In this document: one piece after another, positions 7,702-10,251 of the stretch
Layout: every line of letters starts with the position of its first letter
Numbering within the stretch: position 1 is the stretch's first letter
NCBI GenBank assembly: GCA_016649785.1
Contig: JAENXB010000092.1
Span: forward strand, 1 to 10,251
From: Flavobacteriaceae bacterium
GTDB lineage: Bacteria; Bacteroidota; Bacteroidia; Flavobacteriales; Flavobacteriaceae
DNA: 10,251 nucleotides
Reading direction: 5' to 3'
Translations under genes and position numbers: made by a program
The notes under the pieces: generated by a model
Told to the model about the DNA's origin: nothing
Seen by the model: only the letters and a program-made list of their open reading frames with translations
The model's database searches: none

Positions 7702-7794
7702 AGTGCGCGGACTTGATTAGTGAAACTGTTATTTCCTTTCAATTATAATTTGTCCATTAAGAACGCGGGATTCTTCACCTCGTTCAGAATGACA
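7702..7794. repeat. 93-base imperfect direct repeat, copy 1
   Basis: It begins AGTGCGCGG and ends CGTTCAGAATGACA. It aligns without gaps to 7913-8005 with 14 mismatches by hand count (about 85% identity). The last part, AAGAACGCGGGATTCTTCAC and onward, is the same unit that opens the composite element at 5396. Confidence 0.85.
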
Positions 7795-7813
7795 AGATAG
7801 GGTGTTTTTGTTT

Positions 7814-7905
7814 TTCTGAACGAGTCTTTCTTTCATTGTCTTTCTGAATGAGTCATTCTTCTTTTATTGTCATTCTGAACGAGCTTTTGGGCGAGGAAGA
7901 ATCCC
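7814..7905. repeat. Degenerate short tandem repeats with TTCTGAACGAG core
   Basis: The core TTCTGAAYGAG occurs at 7814, 7842 and 7873 (spacings 28 and 31). The third copy extends to a GAAGAATCCC end at 7905. Together they are inverted relative to the GGGATTCTTC...GTTCAGAATGACA units at 7767-7794 and 7978-8005, so the family occurs in both orientations here. TGTCATTCTGAACGA repeats of this kind are, as I recall, common between genes in Bacteroidota. Confidence 0.7.
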
Positions 7906-7912
7906 TACAGTA

Positions 7913-8005
7913 AGTGCGCGGGTTTGAGGTGTGAAAATGTTATCGGCTTTTAATTATGATTCGTCCATTGAGAACGCGGGATTCTTCACTTCGTTCAGAA
8001 TGACA
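7913..8005. repeat. 93-base imperfect direct repeat, copy 2
   Basis: Gapless partner of 7702-7794 at an offset of 211 bases. Substitutions are scattered and mostly in the first half; the GAACGCGGGATTCTTCAC core is identical. Unlike copy 1, it continues into a GCCACAAAG hairpin unit. Confidence 0.85.
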
Positions 8006-8104
8006 AACCAGGGGTGTCTCTGAGCCACAAAGGCTCTAAGTTTCACTAAGAAATCTTTGTAATTCTTTCTGCTTTGTGGTCTTTATTGCAATTTCAGCTT
8101 ATTT
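7972..8104. repeat. Composite interspersed repeat, copy 2
   Basis: It has the same order of parts as 5396-5542: GAACGCGGGATTCTT, CAGAATGACA, a GGGGTGTC linker, a hairpin unit with CCACAAAG (8025-8032) pairing with CTTTGTGG (8072-8079), and a GCAATTTCAGCTTATTT tail. It is more diverged than copy 1 in the hairpin loop. The tail overlaps the stop codon of the hemerythrin gene. Confidence 0.75.
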
Positions 8105-8563
8105 CCAGAATTCATCGTCGGTATTCTCCAGAAATTCACTTTCTATGTGTTTTTCGGCGATCATCAATAGGTCCTCTTCTGAAGCCGCAGTTTGGATTTC
8201 ATTGAATAAGACGCGTTCTTCAAATCTAATATGGCTTTCCAGTTCTTCTTCCAAAAGGCTCAAATTTATTTTTTGATCATCTGTAGATTCGCAAAGGCGT
8301 TTTATCCTTCGGTGCTCAATAAGCGCTTTTTTAACGAGTTCGTGTTCATTTCCTAAAATTGGAAAGATCCAGGCTTCTTCTGTTTCAAAATGAGGAACTA
8401 AATGGGTTTTATAAAACCAATCTGTATAGGTTTTGATCCGTTCCAGTTCAATTCCTTTTTTAATGCCGGTGCGTATTTTCCAACACAGCAATAATCCCTG
8501 ATGGTGGTCGTGGCTTAAAGGTTGCAGGACTTTTTCTCTTTTGATAGGTTTTTTTGGTTCCAT
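8099..8563 (-). CDS. Hemerythrin (HHE) domain protein
   Basis: A 154-residue soluble protein made of one hemerythrin-like four-helix domain that should bind a di-iron centre. Candidate ligands in order are His18, His20 and His21 in LSHDHHQGL, His58 and Glu62 in HFETEEAWIFP, His84 in IEHRRIK, and His111 and Glu115 in HIRFEERVLF. Such proteins bind O2 or NO, or act in iron and oxidative stress handling; the ligand here is unknown. I start it at ATG 8563 (MEPKKPIKRE). An in-frame ATG at 8614 would overlap the ferredoxin gene and add an AT-rich, unconserved-looking tail, while the 34 bases before 8563 look like a typical AT-rich leader. It follows the ferredoxin gene closely and is probably co-transcribed. 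Its stop codon lies inside the tail of the repeat at 7972-8104. Confidence 0.85.
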   Translation of the reverse strand: MEPKKPIKREKVLQPLSHDHHQGLLLCWKIRTGIKKGIELERIKTYTDWFYKTHLVPHFETEEAWIFPILGNEHELVKKALIEHRRIKRLCESTDDQKINLSLLEEELESHIRFEERVLFNEIQTAASEEDLLMIAEKHIESEFLENTDDEFWK

Positions 8564-8597
8564 TGTAAGATTTTTATAAAAATAATTTAAGGTATTA

Positions 8598-8933
8598 TTA
8601 GATAGCATCGTCATCTATAATTGTTATTGACGCATTGTGCAAGTCGGATGAAACTAATATCTGACAGGATAATCGAATAAGAGGATGATTTATACCCATT
8701 TTAATCAAGGTATTTGGCTCATTTCTATCCATAATTTGAGAATTTCCGGTAATACCCGATGTTTTGATCAGGCAAGTGCCGCATTTGCCAGTTCCCTGAC
8801 ATTCTCCAAAACCATCCAGAAAGACCTTTTCCCTCAATAACTGCATTAAATTTTTATACTCATTGAGATAAGTCCTAATAAAAAATTCTTCTTCCTGGAA
8901 GTTTACGCTAAAATGGATATCGAATTTTTTCAT
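8598..8933 (-). CDS. 2Fe-2S ferredoxin (adrenodoxin-type cysteine spacing)
   Basis: A 111-residue single-domain ferredoxin of the beta-grasp (Fer2) family. The cluster ligands are Cys45, Cys51, Cys54 and Cys90, i.e. C-X5-C-X2-C-X35-C, within GECQGTGKCGTC and LSCQI. The X5 spacing is typical of adrenodoxin and Isc-type ferredoxins and differs from the X4 spacing of plant-type ones. It is a small soluble electron carrier; the partner is not known. Downstream, with 34 bases between, is the hemerythrin-domain gene, and upstream, beyond a long hairpin repeat, is ric. A role in supplying electrons to the di-iron proteins or to NO removal is inferred only from position. The start is the ATG at 8933. 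Confidence 0.88.
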   Translation of the reverse strand: MKKFDIHFSVNFQEEEFFIRTYLNEYKNLMQLLREKVFLDGFGECQGTGKCGTCLIKTSGITGNSQIMDRNEPNTLIKMGINHPLIRLSCQILVSSDLHNASITIIDDDAI

Positions 8934-8960
8934 AAGTGCAATTCCAAAGGTTCTGTTTTC

Positions 8961-9127
8961 TTTAACCGCAAAGGCCGATAAGTTCCCGCAAAGGTCGCAA
9001 AGTCTTGCAATTCATTTGTTACTTCTGTCGGGAAGTCATTTCTTTATTTCCTAAACAATTCAACAGCCCCATTGTTTTTTTCTTTGTGCCCTTTGCGTTT
9101 TTTCCCTTGGCGTGTTTTGCGGTTAAA
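8961..9127. repeat. Long interspersed hairpin repeat (CCGCAAAGG family) between ric and ferredoxin
   Basis: The outer arms TTTAACCGCAAAG (8961-8973) and TTTGCGGTTAAA (9116-9127) are inverted over 12 bases. An inner pair is CGCAAAG (8987-8993) with CTTTGCG (9091-9097). Runs such as CGCAAAGGTCGCAAAG and CTTTGTGCCCTTTGCG are variants of the motif in the GCCACAAAG hairpins. The element fills most of the 261-base gap between the two genes. It may split the operon or serve as an mRNA processing or folding site; it has no clear U-tract for termination. Confidence 0.65.
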
Positions 9128-9194
9128 AAATAACCAAGTGTAAAGCGGGCAGGAATAAATTACCGCAAAATTCATCAGTTTTGAAAAATCCAAT

Positions 9195-9917
9195 TCAGGA
9201 AGTAAGTTTTTTCTCCAGTGCAATCGCTTTTGGAAATAAAATGTTATTTTCAAGGTGAATATGAAGATGTAAATCCTGTTCAAATTCGTTCAGAAGGGCA
9301 AGACTCACCCTGTAAGTATTGCAGGCATCTTCGGGCGGAGTATAATTATTGCTCAGTTCGGCTATTTTTATGAAGCGTTCCCCTTCAACTTTGTGATCCT
9401 GCATCATCATTTCTACCGGATTTTCTACCGATCCGAAATGAGGCTTGACAATTTCAGAATTCTCTTGTTCTGCCTTAGCCAATTTCCGAATAAATGGAAA
9501 CAGGATGAGTTCCTCTCTTTTCATATGAGAAGCCAATTCGGCTGCAGATTTTTTAAATTCACCAGCTATCTCAAATAATTCGGGATGGTTTTCTCCATGT
9601 ACTTTACAGAGTTTTGCCAGGTAAGGCATTAGTACCTGGGAACTTTCTTCCACATAGCGGTGGTGTTTTTTCTCGATATAATCGGCCAAAAGATCAAGCG
9701 GCCAGGATTTGTAATCGTTGGAAGTTTCGGGTTTTTTCTGCATAGCTTCAATTTCCCCGATCAATTCTTCACTGCTGAAATTATTCTTTTCGCATACGGT
9801 TTCAATACTTCTGTTTCCCTGACAGCAAAAATCGATCTTGTGATTCTTGAATATTTGTGCGGTACGGTAATCTTCCGCGACAATTTCACCTATTTGTTTT
9901 TCTTTTGTAAGGTTCAT
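9195..9917 (-). CDS. ric: Iron-sulfur cluster repair di-iron protein Ric (ScdA/YtfE family)
   Basis: A 240-residue cytoplasmic protein, slightly longer than E. coli YtfE (220) and S. aureus ScdA (224). The family repairs iron-sulfur clusters and other iron centres damaged by NO or peroxide, probably by donating iron from its di-iron site. The N-terminal ScdA_N domain (about 5-60) has the paired cysteines in DFCCQGNRS (Cys31, Cys32). The C-terminal hemerythrin-like part has ligands His85 (KKHHRYVEE), His131 and Glu135 (HMKREELILFPF), His175 (MMQDHKVEG), and His219 and Glu223 (HLENNILFP). I use ATG 9917 (MNLTKEKQIG), the usual ScdA_N start; the in-frame ATG at 9986 would read through the inverted repeat at 9936-9969 and overlap norB. 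It follows norB on the same strand, which fits a nitrosative-stress unit. Confidence 0.93.
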   Translation of the reverse strand: MNLTKEKQIGEIVAEDYRTAQIFKNHKIDFCCQGNRSIETVCEKNNFSSEELIGEIEAMQKKPETSNDYKSWPLDLLADYIEKKHHRYVEESSQVLMPYLAKLCKVHGENHPELFEIAGEFKKSAAELASHMKREELILFPFIRKLAKAEQENSEIVKPHFGSVENPVEMMMQDHKVEGERFIKIAELSNNYTPPEDACNTYRVSLALLNEFEQDLHLHIHLENNILFPKAIALEKKLTS

Positions 9918-9935
9918 AATTTCTGATTTTAAATG

Positions 9936-9969
9936 AACAGGGAAAATTGCTTTCGAAATTTTCCCTGTT
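9936..9969. terminator. Perfect 13-bp inverted repeat between norB and ric
   Basis: AACAGGGAAAATT (9936-9948) and AATTTTCCCTGTT (9957-9969) are exact inverse complements around an 8-base loop, placed 6 bases after the norB stop and 18 bases before the ric start. On the minus-strand transcript it forms a strong hairpin, but the following bases (CATTTAAAATC) are not a proper U-tract. A partial terminator, a stabilising 3' hairpin for norB mRNA, or an operator are all possible. Confidence 0.5.
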
Positions 9970-9975
9970 TGTATG

Positions 9976-10251
9976 TTATGCTTCAACAGGTTCTGTTTTG
10001 TTTAATTTTTCTTTTGAAATTCCCTTTTTGATATCTGATGAATTGATTTTATTTTTCAGTGTCAAATCAAATACAAACCAGCAAAGAGTGAACATTCCTA
10101 CAGCGAAAATAACATCTCCAATGGTGCGCAGCCATTTTAAGGTGATCATACCAGGATTTTGCATCAATTCTGAGGAACGTGCATACCACATTCCGTACTC
10201 AATACTCGCAATGGCTTGCCAAATCCCCATTGGCAACAGGCTCAATAATGC
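9976..10251 (-). CDS. norB: Nitric oxide reductase large subunit NorB (quinol type), C-terminal end
   Basis: Only the last 91 residues are visible; the 5' part lies beyond the right edge. The segment ALLSLLPMGIWQAIASIEYG followed by MWYARSSELMQNP and LKWLRTIGDVIFAVG matches the end of the heme-copper superfamily enzyme qNorB, where a GLWYARSAEF-like block and a WLRxPGD block precede the last transmembrane helix (here about FAVGMFTLCWFVFDLTL). A hydrophilic tail of about 27 residues follows. The full enzyme is an inner-membrane protein that reduces two NO to N2O, taking electrons from quinol. The heme and non-heme iron ligands lie in the missing part, so activity cannot be judged. A cbb3-type oxidase subunit I is the main alternative; the next gene, ric, favours NorB. 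Confidence 0.82.
   Translation of the reverse strand, partial: ALLSLLPMGIWQAIASIEYGMWYARSSELMQNPGMITLKWLRTIGDVIFAVGMFTLCWFVFDLTLKNKINSSDIKKGISKEKLNKTEPVEA

Larger units (their letters stand above)
7629..8098. other. Convergent intergenic region filled with repeats
   Basis: This 470-base stretch between asnB and the convergent hemerythrin gene contains no gene. It holds the asnB terminator, two 93-base direct repeats 211 bases apart, degenerate short repeats between them, and the second composite hairpin repeat, which reaches the stop codon of the hemerythrin gene. Confidence 0.85.

Noticed and set aside
8024..8079. Intrinsic terminator for the hemerythrin gene
   Set aside because: The stem is interrupted, the loop is long, and no T-run follows on the minus strand; it is better explained as a member of the interspersed hairpin family.
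7702..8104. CRISPR array
   Set aside because: Repeats are long, few, imperfect and irregularly spaced, with inverted copies between them and no cas genes.
5396..8104. Composite transposon carrying asnB
   Set aside because: The flanking repeats are short, diverged and encode no transposase; no target-site duplication is evident. Recombination between them is possible, but transposition as a unit is not supported.
8564..8614. Upstream ATG start for the hemerythrin gene at 8614
   Set aside because: It overlaps the ferredoxin gene and adds an AT-rich Asn/Tyr tail; ATG 8563 gives a normal HHE protein length.
9044..9283. Open frame on the minus strand, overlapping the ric end and the repeat
   Set aside because: Most of it is translation of the CGCAAAGG repeat (Lys/Arg-rich KTRQGKKRKGHKEKN), and its start lies inside ric in another frame. 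No family features.
9918..9986. Upstream ATG start for ric at 9986
   Set aside because: It overlaps the norB stop, reads through the inverted repeat, and adds 23 residues absent from the usual ScdA_N start.

Overview
The window looks like chromosomal DNA of a member of the Bacteroidota, probably a Flavobacteriaceae relative. The evidence is AT-rich intergenic DNA, a promoter of the Bacteroidota type (TTTG, 19 bases, then a TAnnTTTG-like box) before asnB, no Shine-Dalgarno sequences, and families of interspersed hairpin repeats (GCCACAAAG... and CGGGATTCTTC...CAGAATGACA) of a kind I recall as common in these genomes. The species cannot be named from the sequence.

Left part (1-5086, all minus strand): a tightly packed operon is read leftwards. 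It encodes two paralogous HyfB/NuoL-type antiporter-like membrane subunits (666 and 676 residues, joined by a 1-base stop/start overlap) and then a HyfC/NuoH-type membrane anchor (1-base gap). These are membrane modules of a group 4 hydrogenase-like or hydrogenase-related (Ehr-type) ion-pumping complex. The hydrophilic catalytic subunits are not in the window. The next gene on the same strand, cut by the left edge, is not a complex subunit: it is the start of a GxxExxY-family (PD-(D/E)XK-like) protein. Its first codons closely resemble the arm of a hairpin repeat found elsewhere in the window.

Middle part (5087-8098): the 862-base divergent intergenic region carries a direct-repeat pair and a weak promoter candidate before the operon, a composite hairpin repeat, and a probable structured RNA element (5567-5693) that resembles a motif recurring in flavobacterial intergenic DNA. 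A good promoter then leads into asnB (glutamine-hydrolysing asparagine synthetase, plus strand), which ends at a strong intrinsic terminator. Downstream lie 93-base imperfect direct repeats and a second copy of the composite repeat, so asnB is bracketed by related repeats.

Right part (8099-10251, all minus strand): a nitrosative-stress and iron set. In transcription order it holds the C-terminal end of a quinol-type nitric oxide reductase (norB), the di-iron Fe-S repair protein Ric (ScdA/YtfE), a long hairpin repeat, an adrenodoxin-type 2Fe-2S ferredoxin, and a single-domain hemerythrin-like protein. NorB would remove NO, Ric would repair NO-damaged iron centres, and the ferredoxin and HHE protein plausibly handle electrons or small ligands in the same response. 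The grouping is seen in the sequence; the shared role is inferred.
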